A DNA stretch of 64,000 bases from Pedobacter sp. W3I1 (GCF_030816015.1 NZ_JAUSXN010000001.1:5208001-5272000), one strand, 5' to 3'; shown: positions 1 through 9,270, numbered from the stretch's first letter. The notes: generated by a model from the sequence alone, not told the origin. Translations and numbers: made by a program.

Positions 1-1
1 T

Positions 2-499
2 ATACTGGAAGAAATCATTCCCCAGAACGGACTCAAAGAAGTAGCCAACATTAAAATTAAGATCGAAGTGGATACGGAACCGCCGTTAGGCTTCGCAACG
101 GAAGAAAAACTGTTGCTCCAACCTTTTTCTTTCTACGTAAAATGTCTCTCGCTACCCGACCTTTTTGCTGGAAAAATGCATGCACTCCTATTCCGTAAGT
201 GGGGCACCAACGTTAAAGGCCGCGACTGGTATGACATGGAATGGTACATTAAAAAGGGATACGAGCTCAACCTCGAACACTTTCTTCTCAGAGCCATCAA
301 TAGTGGGGACTGGAAAAAAAAGACAATAAGTGAAGCCGAATTTAGGGAACTATTGGCCGAGAAGATTAACAGCGTTAAATTCGACTTCGTAAAGGCCGAT
401 ATTTCCCGTTTTATCAAGAACCCAAAAGCACTTGAAATATGGTCTGCTGGCTATTTTCATGACTTGACAGCAAAACTAAAAATTCAAAAAGCAAAATAA
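2..499 (+). CDS. AbiEii/AbiGii-type nucleotidyltransferase, C-terminal part
   Basis: The reading frame is open from the first bases of the window, so the gene starts upstream; the GTG at 68 is internal. The visible 165 or so residues carry the hallmark of the AbiEii nucleotidyltransferase family: a leucine-rich stretch followed by FAGKMHALLFRKW and then KGRDWYDMEWY. AbiEii proteins are the toxin halves of type IV toxin-antitoxin and abortive-infection systems and transfer nucleotides to RNA targets. The catalytic N-terminal GS..D region and any antitoxin (AbiEi) would lie upstream, outside the window, so activity cannot be judged. It is followed by a convergent TonB receptor, with a shared terminator between them. 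Confidence 0.75.
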   Translation: MLEEIIPQNGLKEVANIKIKIEVDTEPPLGFATEEKLLLQPFSFYVKCLSLPDLFAGKMHALLFRKWGTNVKGRDWYDMEWYIKKGYELNLEHFLLRAINSGDWKKKTISEAEFRELLAEKINSVKFDFVKADISRFIKNPKALEIWSAGYFHDLTAKLKIQKAK

Positions 500-517
500 T
501 AACCTGAATAAGCTCAC

Positions 518-556
518 AAAAAAGCCCCCCATATTTTAAATAAGGAGGGCCTTCCA
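518..556. terminator. Bidirectional hairpin terminator
   Basis: GCCCCCC (524-530) pairs with GGAGGGC (544-550), one mismatch, with an A-run on the left and CTT on the right. It lies between two convergent genes. On the minus strand the hairpin is followed by a T-run, so it mainly serves the TonB receptor gene. Confidence 0.7.
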
Positions 557-571
557 AGCGTAATTAGAGCA

Positions 572-3496
572 TTATGGATTAAAACTAATGGCCACGTAAT
601 AAATTGCACCGGCCTGCGGGTTCCCGTAAGAAGTAAAATAATATTTATTTAGTACGTTAGAACCACCAAGTTTAACAATTGATTGTACCGAAGGGATTCT
701 TAAACTTACCTGCGCATCTAAAGAGCTATATGCAGGTACCTGGCCTGAGGCAAAAGAAGAATTCCAGTAGAATTGATCTTGCCAACGATATGCCAAATTA
801 AAACCAAAGTTTTTAATAATTTCCTTATTGCCAAAACCCAGGTTGTAACGGATTTTCGGAGTATTGAAATCGTTAATGTAATTAACTGGTAAATCGCCTA
901 TCTTGTTATAGGATACGTTACCACTGATGGTATATTTACCCACTAAATAATCTAAACCTAAAGCTGCACCATAAGAAGTTACTTTACCTTCTGCATTAAC
1001 CGGAACACCATATTTCACAAAGCTTCCGCCAACATTCTGATAAACATCAACTGCGGTGATAAAATCTTTATAAATATTGTAATAACCATAAGCATCAATC
1101 AATAAATTTGGAAGAAGCAAGCCTTTATACCCTAACTCATAAGATTGCACACTCTCGGGGCGTACACCTCTTGAATCAAAAGTATATTGTTGCAATAATG
1201 CCGGGTTAGGCGTTCCTGTTGCAGCTGCTGATGCTAAGAATGCACGGTAACTTACATCAGTAAATGCCTTATTATTATCAAGATGGTATTTATTGAACAT
1301 AATTTCCGGCAGGCCACCAATCAATCTTTGAGATCCTCCACCTACAGAAAGGTCAATGTACTGGTTTTGTGTGGTTGGATTACGGTAACCTGTTTGATAA
1401 GAAACCCTGATGTTGTTGTTTTTAGCAACCGTGAATACTCCGGTTATCCTAGGTGTAAACCGGCCTTCAAAATTCTGACTTTTATCATAACGGCCAGCGA
1501 CTGTAAACTTAACTTTATCATTAAAGAGCTTTTTGCCGATCTGTGCAAATGCACCATATTCTTTAATATCGATCGATTCATTTAAATCGTTAAAAATAGT
1601 TCCGGCCGAATTTAAGTCATATAAACGATAAGATGCGCCTACCTGAAACTCTACCACTTTATCGAAAAGGTTGGTAAAATTGTACATACCTTCGTAGTGA
1701 TATAGATTTGATTTATCATCGAATTTCGCTCCATATACACTTTTTGATGGATCGACAGAATTAATGCTTGTTGCACTGATCGTGGTATTCATCACTTTAT
1801 CTTTCGCAGTTTCGAATTGTGGACTACCCGGCTCAAAACGACCTTGATTGGCGATTCCTCTTGCAAATGTATGTGCGGCAGCATCATTTTGTCCTGCTGC
1901 TCTTGCCCCAACATAATTACCTATATATTGCGGAAACCAACTTGTTGAGGGTTTAGATATCTCGTTAACATAACTACCCAAAATAGAAGAAATATAAGAA
2001 TCGCCCGAACGCTCTTGAGTGGTATAGGCTTTCACAAAAAAATCTTCACCTTTTACCTCTAATTTATACTGTCCTATATTAAAGTTACGCAAAGAATAAC
2101 GGTCAGAACCAGTATAAACTGAAGTTCCGGTACCCCAATTGGCCTGTCCAACCACTTGAACAGTATTACTGATGTTGTAATACAACGCTCCGGATGCCTT
2201 TAACGATTTGGTATCATAATCAACCAGGTTTTCTTCATTATAGCCTGTTCTGGAAATATTCTGATCAGGGATTAAACCTGCTTTTAAACCAACATAAAAA
2301 GGGAAATAATTCTGTACTGGTCCCCGCAATGCTGCAGGCAAGCCTGCCAAAAATCCGGCTTGCTGTGCTGCATTTGGAATAGCAGCACCAAAAGCCCCAT
2401 CCATTGATGCTTTAATGTTTGGTATTAAACCACCCGAACCAGCACTTATCCCAGCAATGGTTGCATTTTGCACACTTAAGGCTACATTACGCATATTCTG
2501 GCTAACTTCATCACCATAACTGTTTATACCATCATAATTTGGATCACTGTTTCTATCACCACCTTTTACACTTCTGGAAACCCGATCAAAATTAGCGTAA
2601 TTATTACCCATCCAATCTTTGGCCTGCAGGAATGAAAATGCAGCTTTTACGCCAAACTTATTGTTCCATGATTTTGCCATGCGTACATCTAACTGATTGA
2701 AAGGCTGCACACTGCTATTATCATCGTTAACATGGTTTACCCCTGTTTTATATTGAAAGCTTGCACCAGGATATTTAAAGGGATCTTTAGAAGTCATCAA
2801 CAAGGTACCATTAATACCACCCGCACCGTAAAGGGCAGATGAAGCACCTGGTAAAAGTTCTACATTATCTACATCGAGTTCGGTTATGCCCACAATATTA
2901 CCCACCGAGAAGTTAAGTCCCGGAGCCTGGTTATCCATTCCATCGATGTATTGATTAAAACGGGTATTACCGTTCGAATTGAAACCACGTGTATTAATCG
3001 ACTTGAAGGTTAAACTTTGCATGCTGCTTTCTACACCCTTCATATTGTTAAGTGCATCGTAAAATGATGGTGCTGCGATTTCCCTGATAGAGGCTGCGCT
3101 CATCCGCTCAATAGAAACCGGCGATTCTAATATACGCTCAGGTGTACGCGACGCCGAAACCACTACATCGCCCCCCAATACAACCGCGGTTTCCAGCTCC
3201 AAATTAATACCCGAAGTGCTTCCGGTTATCTGTTGTTCTACAGAACCATAACCTACGTAAGACGCTACTAGTGTAAAGGGAAGCTTAGCTGTTGTTGTAA
3301 ACGTAAAACTACCATTGCTTGTGGAGGCTGTACCGCCAGACTGACCTTTGATAGTTAAACTCACGCCTGCTAGGCCTTCTTTCGATTGCTTATCTTTCAC
3401 GGTTCCGCTCACCGTAATGCTTTGTGCCTGTGCCGCGATGTTGCCTGCGTACACAAATAATAACACATAGAAGATCTGTGTAAAAATTCTGCTCAT
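572..3496 (-). CDS. TonB-dependent outer-membrane receptor with N-terminal carboxypeptidase-regulatory-like domain
   Basis: A 974-residue outer-membrane transporter. It has a signal peptide (about 1-24, ending AAQAQS), a carboxypeptidase D regulatory-like beta-sandwich (about 27-110, starting VSGTVKDKQSKEGLAGVSL), a plug domain (from about 115, VVVSASRTPERILESPVSIE) and a long beta-barrel ending in FNP. It lacks the SusC length and has no SusD partner, so it looks like a classical TBDR for a siderophore, cobalamin or another small ligand rather than a glycan importer; the substrate cannot be read from the sequence. It stands alone, divergent from the penicillin-acylase gene across a 196-bp AT-rich gap. 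I saw no clean Fur-like or Zur-like operator upstream. Confidence 0.9.
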   Translation of the reverse strand: MSRIFTQIFYVLLFVYAGNIAAQAQSITVSGTVKDKQSKEGLAGVSLTIKGQSGGTASTSNGSFTFTTTAKLPFTLVASYVGYGSVEQQITGSTSGINLELETAVVLGGDVVVSASRTPERILESPVSIERMSAASIREIAAPSFYDALNNMKGVESSMQSLTFKSINTRGFNSNGNTRFNQYIDGMDNQAPGLNFSVGNIVGITELDVDNVELLPGASSALYGAGGINGTLLMTSKDPFKYPGASFQYKTGVNHVNDDNSSVQPFNQLDVRMAKSWNNKFGVKAAFSFLQAKDWMGNNYANFDRVSRSVKGGDRNSDPNYDGINSYGDEVSQNMRNVALSVQNATIAGISAGSGGLIPNIKASMDGAFGAAIPNAAQQAGFLAGLPAALRGPVQNYFPFYVGLKAGLIPDQNISRTGYNEENLVDYDTKSLKASGALYYNISNTVQVVGQANWGTGTSVYTGSDRYSLRNFNIGQYKLEVKGEDFFVKAYTTQERSGDSYISSILGSYVNEISKPSTSWFPQYIGNYVGARAAGQNDAAAHTFARGIANQGRFEPGSPQFETAKDKVMNTTISATSINSVDPSKSVYGAKFDDKSNLYHYEGMYNFTNLFDKVVEFQVGASYRLYDLNSAGTIFNDLNESIDIKEYGAFAQIGKKLFNDKVKFTVAGRYDKSQNFEGRFTPRITGVFTVAKNNNIRVSYQTGYRNPTTQNQYIDLSVGGGSQRLIGGLPEIMFNKYHLDNNKAFTDVSYRAFLASAAATGTPNPALLQQYTFDSRGVRPESVQSYELGYKGLLLPNLLIDAYGYYNIYKDFITAVDVYQNVGGSFVKYGVPVNAEGKVTSYGAALGLDYLVGKYTISGNVSYNKIGDLPVNYINDFNTPKIRYNLGFGNKEIIKNFGFNLAYRWQDQFYWNSSFASGQVPAYSSLDAQVSLRIPSVQSIVKLGGSNVLNKYYFTSYGNPQAGAIYYVAISFNP

Positions 3497-3692
3497 AAAC
3501 GATTATTAATTTGGTTGTTTGTATTATTAGTTATATAAACTTAAATTCTTTTTTTGAATTAAACAAATTATGTTAGCATAATAATTTCAATTCAAATTAT
3601 AATTTTGATTGATATACAGTTTGTTGTATTTTGCATTAAACATAAACCGTCATTTTGCCCTATCTTAGCAAAAGACTTGTTAGCTAGCCATT

Positions 3693-6122
3693 ATGAATAA
3701 AATTAAAGCCCTGTTTTGCATCATCATTCCGATAGCATTAGCTTTTTTATTTAACACCAAACTAGGCAGTACGCCTCCATTGTTAAAATTCCTAAATCCT
3801 TTTATGGGTTTCTGGCAAAATGCAGAGAACAATCATTTTATGTTTAACCATAAAGCGAGGATTAAAGGGGCGATAGATAATATCGAAATCGTTTTTGACG
3901 ACCGCATGATCCCACATATTTTCGCACAAAATGATCACGATCTGTATCTGGCACAAGGTTATGTAACCGCCATGCACCGCCTTTGGCAAATGGATTTCCA
4001 AACCCGTTTTGCAGCCGGGCGAATCAGTGAAGTGGTGGGCGATAAAGCCATAGAGGTAGACCGCTATCAGCGCAGAATGGGTATGGTTTATGGTGCAGAA
4101 AACTCATTAAAGGGTATGATGGCCGATCCTAAAGCAAAAGAAATGATCTTAGCTTATACCGAGGGGATCAATGCCTACATTAAAACACTTTCTAAAGCCA
4201 ATTATCCCTTAGAATACAAAATACTCGATTTTAAACCCGAAAACTGGACACCTGTAAAGTGTGCCTTGCTCCTAAAACAGATGTCGGCAGTGTTGGCTAT
4301 GGGTTCCGACGAATTTTACATGACCAACATCCTGAAAAAATTCGGTCCGGAGGTGACCAAAAATCTTTTCCCTGATTATCCTTTCCGCGAAGACCCGATC
4401 ATCCCGGTTGGCACCAAATGGGATTTTTCTCCCTTACCAACACCTAAAACGCCAGAAAGCTTCACTCAGGCTCAAACCGGTGAGGTAAAAACCACTGAAA
4501 AAATAGAAGGGATTGGCAGTAATAACTGGGCACTCTCAGGAGCTAAAACAGCTTCAGGATACCCGATCTTAGCAAACGATCCGCATTTAGATTTAACACT
4601 TCCATCAATCTGGTACCAGATTCAACTGCATGCACCTGGCGTAAATACCTATGGTGTTTCTTTACCTGGTGCGCCCGGGGTAATTATAGGTTTCAACCAA
4701 AAAATAGCCTGGGGTGTAACCAATGTTGCTGCCGATGTGCTGGATTTTTATCAGATCAAGTTTAAGGATTCGACCCACAATGAATATTGGTACGACAATA
4801 AATGGAAAGCCACAACCAAACGGTTAGAAACTATTAAAATACGTGGCGGAAAAGATGAAGTCGATACCGTTTACTACACCCATCACGGGCCGGTAGTATA
4901 TTTTCAAAAACCAAAATATGGCAGGGCCAACAATGTACCTGTTGGCGATGCTTTGAGATGGATTGCACATGATGAGTCTAACGAGCTCATGACTTTCTAT
5001 TACCTAAACCGTGGGAAAAACTATAACGACTACCGCAAGGCTTTAACTTTTTACACTGCACCTGCGCAAAACTTCGTTTTTGCCAGTGTAGATAATGATA
5101 TCGCCATTACGCCCAATGGGAAATTCCCTTTAAAATGGAAAGACCAGGGCAAATTTATACTGGATGGTACCGATCCGGCCTACGATTGGCAGGGATGGAT
5201 CCCAAATGCACAGAATCCAACAGTTAAGAATCCGCCACGCGGTTTTGTGAGCTCGGCCAACCAGTCTTCTACTGATACCACTTACCCATATTACATTAAT
5301 TGGGAATTTGCACCTTACGAGCGGGGTAAACGGATCAACGATCGCTTGTCGGCGATGAACAAGGCTACTTTAGACAGTATCCGCTTGATGCAAACCGACA
5401 ATTACAGCATCATGGCACAAAACCTGGTCCCTACACTGTTACCGTTACTAAACAACGAACAGTTAAATGCAACACAAAAGGAAGCGTTAGCTTACCTGGG
5501 TAAATGGAACAAACGTTATGATGCCCATGAAATTGCAGCCAGCGTATTCGAAATATGGACCAAACGCTTATCGTATAATATCTGGGCGGATGAATTTGAG
5601 GTAAAAGGAATCCCGATGCGTTACCCATCAAGAGACCGTACAGTTGAAATGATTTTGAAAGAACCCAATGCAACATGGTATGATAACATCAATACCAGCA
5701 AAAAAGAGACATTATCTGACCTGGTTAATGAAGCTTTTAAATATAGTTGCGATAGTTTGGAAAGACGCTTTGGGCCGATAAACAAAGATTGGGACTGGGC
5801 AAATGTAAAACAGACCAATGTGCCGCATCTGGCCAAAATACCTGGATTTGGATCGAAGGTTTTACAGATAGGAGGCGCAAAAACAACCATTAACGCATTG
5901 AGCGAAGCCAATGGCCCTTCCTGGAGAATGGTTATAGAGCTGGGCAAAACACCAAAAGGGCATGGCGTGTATCCCGGTGGCCAATCGGGTAATCCCGGAA
6001 GCAAATTTTATGATAATATGATCGATACCTGGGCAAATGGCAAATTGTACGATCTGTTTTATATGCAAAGTCCTGATGACAAGTCGGGCATAGTTATCTC
6101 TCGTTTAAAAATTTCTAAATAG
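3693..6122 (+). CDS. Penicillin acylase family protein (Ntn hydrolase)
   Basis: An 809-residue precursor of the penicillin G acylase/AHL acylase family of N-terminal-nucleophile amidases. There is a hydrophobic N-terminal signal or anchor (about 5-22), then the alpha chain, and the family cleavage/nucleophile motif GSNNW with Ser276 as the expected autocatalytic nucleophile. This is followed by NDPHL and PGAPGVIIGFN, both typical of the beta chain. Such enzymes hydrolyse amide bonds of acylated compounds in the periplasm; the natural substrate (beta-lactam side chains, acyl-homoserine lactones or others) cannot be inferred. The next gene begins 6 nt after the stop codon, suggesting co-transcription. 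Confidence 0.9.
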   Translation: MNKIKALFCIIIPIALAFLFNTKLGSTPPLLKFLNPFMGFWQNAENNHFMFNHKARIKGAIDNIEIVFDDRMIPHIFAQNDHDLYLAQGYVTAMHRLWQMDFQTRFAAGRISEVVGDKAIEVDRYQRRMGMVYGAENSLKGMMADPKAKEMILAYTEGINAYIKTLSKANYPLEYKILDFKPENWTPVKCALLLKQMSAVLAMGSDEFYMTNILKKFGPEVTKNLFPDYPFREDPIIPVGTKWDFSPLPTPKTPESFTQAQTGEVKTTEKIEGIGSNNWALSGAKTASGYPILANDPHLDLTLPSIWYQIQLHAPGVNTYGVSLPGAPGVIIGFNQKIAWGVTNVAADVLDFYQIKFKDSTHNEYWYDNKWKATTKRLETIKIRGGKDEVDTVYYTHHGPVVYFQKPKYGRANNVPVGDALRWIAHDESNELMTFYYLNRGKNYNDYRKALTFYTAPAQNFVFASVDNDIAITPNGKFPLKWKDQGKFILDGTDPAYDWQGWIPNAQNPTVKNPPRGFVSSANQSSTDTTYPYYINWEFAPYERGKRINDRLSAMNKATLDSIRLMQTDNYSIMAQNLVPTLLPLLNNEQLNATQKEALAYLGKWNKRYDAHEIAASVFEIWTKRLSYNIWADEFEVKGIPMRYPSRDRTVEMILKEPNATWYDNINTSKKETLSDLVNEAFKYSCDSLERRFGPINKDWDWANVKQTNVPHLAKIPGFGSKVLQIGGAKTTINALSEANGPSWRMVIELGKTPKGHGVYPGGQSGNPGSKFYDNMIDTWANGKLYDLFYMQSPDDKSGIVISRLKISK

Positions 6123-6128
6123 GCTAAA

Positions 6129-6488
6129 ATGGTTTTCATCGTTATATTAATAATTTGTTTTCTATTGCAAATGATCGCCCCTTGGTGGATTATCATTGTA
6201 ATTTCTTTTGCTACCTGTGGTATTATCGGTAAAACAGGAAAAATAGCCTTCTGGCAATCTTTCCTTGCTATTTGCTTACTTTGGATAGGTTATGCTTTAT
6301 TTAAAAGCTTACCTAACGATAATGTGCTTGCTGGCCGTGTAGCTGTAATGACGGGCATAAAACTCTGGTGGGCATTGTTATTGGTTACCGGGATTTTAAG
6401 TGGTCTGGTTGCCGGAATAAGTGGTTATTGTGGTTATCAGTTCCGCATGGCGATGCTGGCGAAAAAAACTGATGAGAAAATAGCATAA
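6129..6488 (+). CDS. Small integral membrane protein of unknown function
   Basis: A 119-residue, very hydrophobic protein with roughly four membrane segments (about 2-20, 22-40, 42-60 and 80-105) and a short charged tail (KKTDEKIA). It starts 6 nt after the penicillin-acylase stop codon and probably belongs to the same transcript. I recognise no family motif. Similar small proteins next to acylases are common in Sphingobacteriaceae, but I cannot assign a function. The next gene follows after 19 nt. Confidence 0.75.
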   Translation: MVFIVILIICFLLQMIAPWWIIIVISFATCGIIGKTGKIAFWQSFLAICLLWIGYALFKSLPNDNVLAGRVAVMTGIKLWWALLLVTGILSGLVAGISGYCGYQFRMAMLAKKTDEKIA

Positions 6489-6495
6489 TGCTTCG

Positions 6496-6503
6496 TACTT
6501 TTG
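6496..6503 (+). promoter_or_regulatory. -7 promoter box (TACTTTTG)
   Basis: A perfect match to the Bacteroidota -7 element TAnnTTTG, ending 4 nt before the GTG at 6508. No TTG is seen at the expected -33 position. If used, the transcript would begin at or next to the start codon. Confidence 0.45.
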
Positions 6504-6507
6504 CCCT

Positions 6508-7491
6508 GTGAATTTAACCGCTAACGATATATTTTCTGTAAAAAGTACCGATACGTTTAACGCGCTTGCCTTAAGCATTTTTAAGTTACAGGCCCAAAAC
6601 TGCAATGTTTACCGTGAATATATCTTTCACTTAGGTGTTGATGCGGATGAGGTAAATGAAATTGCACAAATTCCCTTCTTACCGATCAGTTTTTTTAAAA
6701 GCCATAGTATTCTGAGTAGTACCAATCCTGTCGAAATTACTTTTAGCAGTTCTGGTACTACAGGTATGGTGCAGAGCAGCCATCATGTAACTGATGTTAA
6801 ATTGTATGAGCGGAGCTATCTACAGGCTTTCGCTCAATTTTACGGAGACATTACCGAATATTGCTTTTTGGCCTTGCTTCCGTCCTATCAGCAGCGATCT
6901 GGTTCATCGTTGATTTATATGGTTAACGATCTGATCGAAAAAAGCAGACATCCACAAAGTGGTTACTTTTTATACAACCATGATGAGCTGCTGAAAACCC
7001 TTCTATATCTTAAATCAAAAAAACAGAAAACTGTTTTAATCGGTGTTACTTATGCCCTGCTTGATTTTATAGAACAGTTTGATATCGATTTCCCCGAGCT
7101 GATTGTAATGGAAACCGGAGGAATGAAAGGAAAACGCAAAGAAATGGTACGCGAAGAGCTACATGAACAGTTAACCAAAGGATTTGGCGTAAAAGCAATC
7201 CATAGTGAATATGGAATGACCGAGTTACTTTCTCAGGCTTATTCTTTAGGTGAGGGCATTTTTAACTGCCCCAGCTGGATGCAGGTTTTAATCCGCGATA
7301 CGAATGATCCTTTAAGTTTAATTGAAAATGGCAGAACTGGGGGCATTAATGTAATCGACCTGGCCAATCTTAATTCGTGCTCATTTATTGCCACACAGGA
7401 TCTGGGCAGGATTAATCCCGATCAAAGTTTTGAAGTATTGGGCAGATTTGACAACGCCGATATAAGAGGCTGTAACCTTTTGGTGCAATAA
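6508..7491 (+). CDS. LuxE-like acyl-protein synthetase / acyl-adenylating family protein
   Basis: A 327-residue protein with the LuxE/PaaK-like adenylation fold. The phosphate-binding loop is FSSSGTTGM (about 90-98), and the later EYGMTELLSQAY (about 235) matches the motif that contacts adenylate in LuxE and phenylacetate-CoA ligases. It also ends in a short GRFDNADIRGCN motif typical of the stand-alone Bacteroidota group. In luciferase operons LuxE activates fatty acids, but no other lux gene is nearby, so the role is probably activation of an unknown acyl group. The start is GTG at 6508, the only in-frame start fitting the upstream gene and the promoter box. It converges with the Fur-family gene, with only 3 nt between stop codons. 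Confidence 0.75.
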   Translation: MNLTANDIFSVKSTDTFNALALSIFKLQAQNCNVYREYIFHLGVDADEVNEIAQIPFLPISFFKSHSILSSTNPVEITFSSSGTTGMVQSSHHVTDVKLYERSYLQAFAQFYGDITEYCFLALLPSYQQRSGSSLIYMVNDLIEKSRHPQSGYFLYNHDELLKTLLYLKSKKQKTVLIGVTYALLDFIEQFDIDFPELIVMETGGMKGKRKEMVREELHEQLTKGFGVKAIHSEYGMTELLSQAYSLGEGIFNCPSWMQVLIRDTNDPLSLIENGRTGGINVIDLANLNSCSFIATQDLGRINPDQSFEVLGRFDNADIRGCNLLVQ

Positions 7492-7494
7492 ACG

Positions 7495-7932
7495 TTAATT
7501 TACCTTATCCGAGCAGCCCGCGCATAAACCAGTAGCAATCAAATTAAGATGCGCTACTTTAAAGCCTGCCGGAACTTTTAATGCCGGAATTTTAACGGTA
7601 TCCAAACAGTAAATTTTATGACAGTTATCACAGTTAAAATGCACATGCTCATCATGATGCTCGTGTGCACTGCAACCGTCAGAACAAATGGCATAATTGG
7701 CCGTACCCTGTTGATCTAAAACCTTATGGATAATCCCTTTTTCTTCAAAAGCCTGCAAAACACGGTACAAGGTAACACGGTCTGCATCCTTGCCCATCAC
7801 CTGCTCTAAATAAGGCTGAGATGTTGCAGAATCTCTTCCACTCAAAATCTCCAGCACCTGTAAACGCGGGGCAGTTCTTTTTAGTCCGTTTTTAACCAAA
7901 AGTTTTTCGAAACGCGCTGTATTATTTTCCAT
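7495..7932 (-). CDS. Fur-family metalloregulator, probably Zur-like
   Basis: A 145-residue protein with the Fur fold: an N-terminal winged helix (about 8-80, including the recognition-helix region DRVTLYRVLQAFEEKGI) and a metal-binding dimerisation domain. The latter has a His-rich segment (AHEHHDEHVHFNC) and two CxxC pairs (CDNC, CAGC) that would hold the structural zinc. It is the last gene of the metal operon that starts at MerC, 20 nt after the preceding stop codon. The operators in front of that operon and of the divergent COG0523 gene suggest Zur rather than iron Fur (inference). A -7 box just upstream of the start could also give it its own transcript. Peroxide-sensing PerR cannot be fully excluded. 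Confidence 0.85.
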   Translation of the reverse strand: MENNTARFEKLLVKNGLKRTAPRLQVLEILSGRDSATSQPYLEQVMGKDADRVTLYRVLQAFEEKGIIHKVLDQQGTANYAICSDGCSAHEHHDEHVHFNCDNCHKIYCLDTVKIPALKVPAGFKVAHLNLIATGLCAGCSDKVN

Positions 7933-7939
7933 AGCAATA

Positions 7940-7947
7940 CAAAAATA
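7940..7947 (-). promoter_or_regulatory. -7 promoter box (TATTTTTG) of the Fur-family gene
   Basis: On the minus strand TATTTTTG matches TAnnTTTG and ends 7 nt before the ATG, so the predicted start site is at or within a few bases of the initiation codon. No good -33 TTG is visible. Confidence 0.45.
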
Positions 7948-7952
7948 AGCAA

Positions 7953-8402
7953 TTAATTAATCAGTTTGGCATTTTTGATGGTTATTGGTGGCGCATAACT
8001 AGCATCCTTTTGCTCCAGTTTCAAAATCCCTTTCACACGGATAGGCTTTTCGCTATAGGGAACTGCACTTTCCATTTCAACCATAATCATTACCGGAATA
8101 CCATTTTGCCCGCAAAAATAACATTGGTTAATGGGCAGGGTGGCCAAAAGAAATTTCTGCTGTTTCTGCCCACTTTTTATCGGGATCAGGTAGCCTGTCA
8201 AGTCAAACTCCCTTTTCTCAAAACGTCTGATCGATTCTGTAAACAGGGGCAAAAGTTCGTTCTTTTCAGTGAGTTCAAATTTCACCGAGCCAATTACATC
8301 CCAGTTTAAAGATCGCAACTGATCTTTTGGGTTGTGTTTTTGCGTTTGTGCAGCAGCTGTACATACCGAAAATAGCATGAAAATAAAATATAAATGTCTC
8401 AT
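7953..8402 (-). CDS. Secreted CxxC protein, third of three paralogues (DUF3299-like)
   Basis: A 149-residue exported protein with a signal peptide (about 1-18, ending AAAQT). The mature part resembles its two upstream neighbours: LRSLNWDVIGSVKFE, then a GYLIPIKSG turn, FLLATLPINQCYFCG, a PVMIMVEM strand and a final beta segment. The arrangement resembles DUF3299-type proteins, in which a short beta domain ends with a cysteine-containing loop. It is the most diverged copy (QCYFCGQNG instead of SCPYCG). It overlaps the previous gene by 4 nt (ATGA), so translation is coupled. Function is unknown; the CxxC could bind metal or form a redox pair. The operon context suggests work with the FtsX-like ABC transporter. 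Confidence 0.75.
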   Translation of the reverse strand: MRHLYFIFMLFSVCTAAAQTQKHNPKDQLRSLNWDVIGSVKFELTEKNELLPLFTESIRRFEKREFDLTGYLIPIKSGQKQQKFLLATLPINQCYFCGQNGIPVMIMVEMESAVPYSEKPIRVKGILKLEQKDASYAPPITIKNAKLIN

Positions 8403-8836
8403 CGTTTTACAGCGTCTAAAAGAAAAAAAGTAGACCGGCTATCGCCAGAATCGTTAATAATAAATTTCCCTTGAAGGCTAATGGGCTCCTCTGTCCAGTT
8501 AATGGGTTTTAAAGTCTTCACTTCTATCATCGAAGGGATATCGCCCATACCACAATACGGGCAGGAGGCAATCGGCACAATAGAAAACATAAACTCGCTG
8601 AAACTGTTGCCAACTTTAGTGGGGATAATATAGCCCGGGAGTTCGATAACCTTGTTGTTTATTGCCTTTAATGCAGCTGGAAAAACGGCCTGCCAAACGA
8701 GGGGTTTTACCTGCTTATCATATTTTAAGCCGATCAGGTTCCAGGTGGGCGTGCGCATATCGGTATGTACATTTACCTGCGCAGCAACCGTAAACGAGAT
8801 CAATATCAATAAAACCGTTATATATTTTTTCATCAT
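8399..8836 (-). CDS. Secreted CPYCG protein, second of three paralogues (DUF3299-like)
   Basis: A 145-residue exported protein with signal peptide MMKKYITVLLILISFTVAAQ. The mature domain shares with the upstream copy VHTDMRTPTWNLIGLKYD, a VIELPGYIIPTKVG segment, SEFMFSIVPIASCPYCG, DIPSMIEV and a C-terminal ..INDSGDSRSTFFLL. Identity between copies two and three (8833-9270) is high by eye, which points to tandem duplication. It overlaps both neighbours by 4 nt. CPYCG is a thioredoxin-like or metal-site dicysteine, but the rest does not look like thioredoxin. The function is unknown. Confidence 0.8.
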   Translation of the reverse strand: MMKKYITVLLILISFTVAAQVNVHTDMRTPTWNLIGLKYDKQVKPLVWQAVFPAALKAINNKVIELPGYIIPTKVGNSFSEFMFSIVPIASCPYCGMGDIPSMIEVKTLKPINWTEEPISLQGKFIINDSGDSRSTFFLLDAVKR

Positions 8837-9270
8837 AACTGTTTTGCGTTTAAAAGAAAAAACTCACTTCTATCATCACCCGAATCGTTAATAATGAATA
8901 TCCCTTTCAGTTTGATTGGTTTTTCTGTGATGGGGATGGCCGTTAACATTTTCACCTGCACCATTGACGGAATATCACCCGAGCCACAGTACGGACAGGA
9001 GGCAATGGGGACAATAGAGAGCATAAATTCGCTAAATTTCGACCCTACCTTTGTGGGAATGATGTAACCGGACAGCTCGATAACCTTATTGTGTAATGCC
9101 TTTAGTGCCGGCGGAAAAACACTTCCCCATTTCTTTGGCGCAATTTCGGCATCGTACCTCAAACCGATCAGGTTCCAGGTAGGCGTGCGCAGGTCGGTAT
9201 GTACCCTAACCTGCGCCGCTACTACATGGATAACTAAACATGAAACAACCAATAAAATCAATTTCTTCAT
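8833..9270 (-). CDS. Secreted CPYCG protein, first of three paralogues (DUF3299-like)
   Basis: A 145-residue exported protein with a signal peptide ending VVAAQ. The mature part has VHTDLRTPTWNLIGLRYD, VIELSGYIIPTKVG, SEFMLSIVPIASCPYCG, DIPSMVQV and a C-terminal INDSGDDRSEFFLL. It begins 19 nt after the permease stop codon and overlaps the next paralogue by 4 nt. Sequence and spacing say that the three copies arose by tandem duplication and are translated together. The family resembles DUF3299 and is found near MacB-like ABC transporters. As far as I recall, a comparable zinc-starvation operon exists in Pseudomonas aeruginosa (PA4063-PA4066). The biochemical function is not known to me. Confidence 0.8.
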   Translation of the reverse strand: MKKLILLVVSCLVIHVVAAQVRVHTDLRTPTWNLIGLRYDAEIAPKKWGSVFPPALKALHNKVIELSGYIIPTKVGSKFSEFMLSIVPIASCPYCGSGDIPSMVQVKMLTAIPITEKPIKLKGIFIINDSGDDRSEFFLLNAKQL

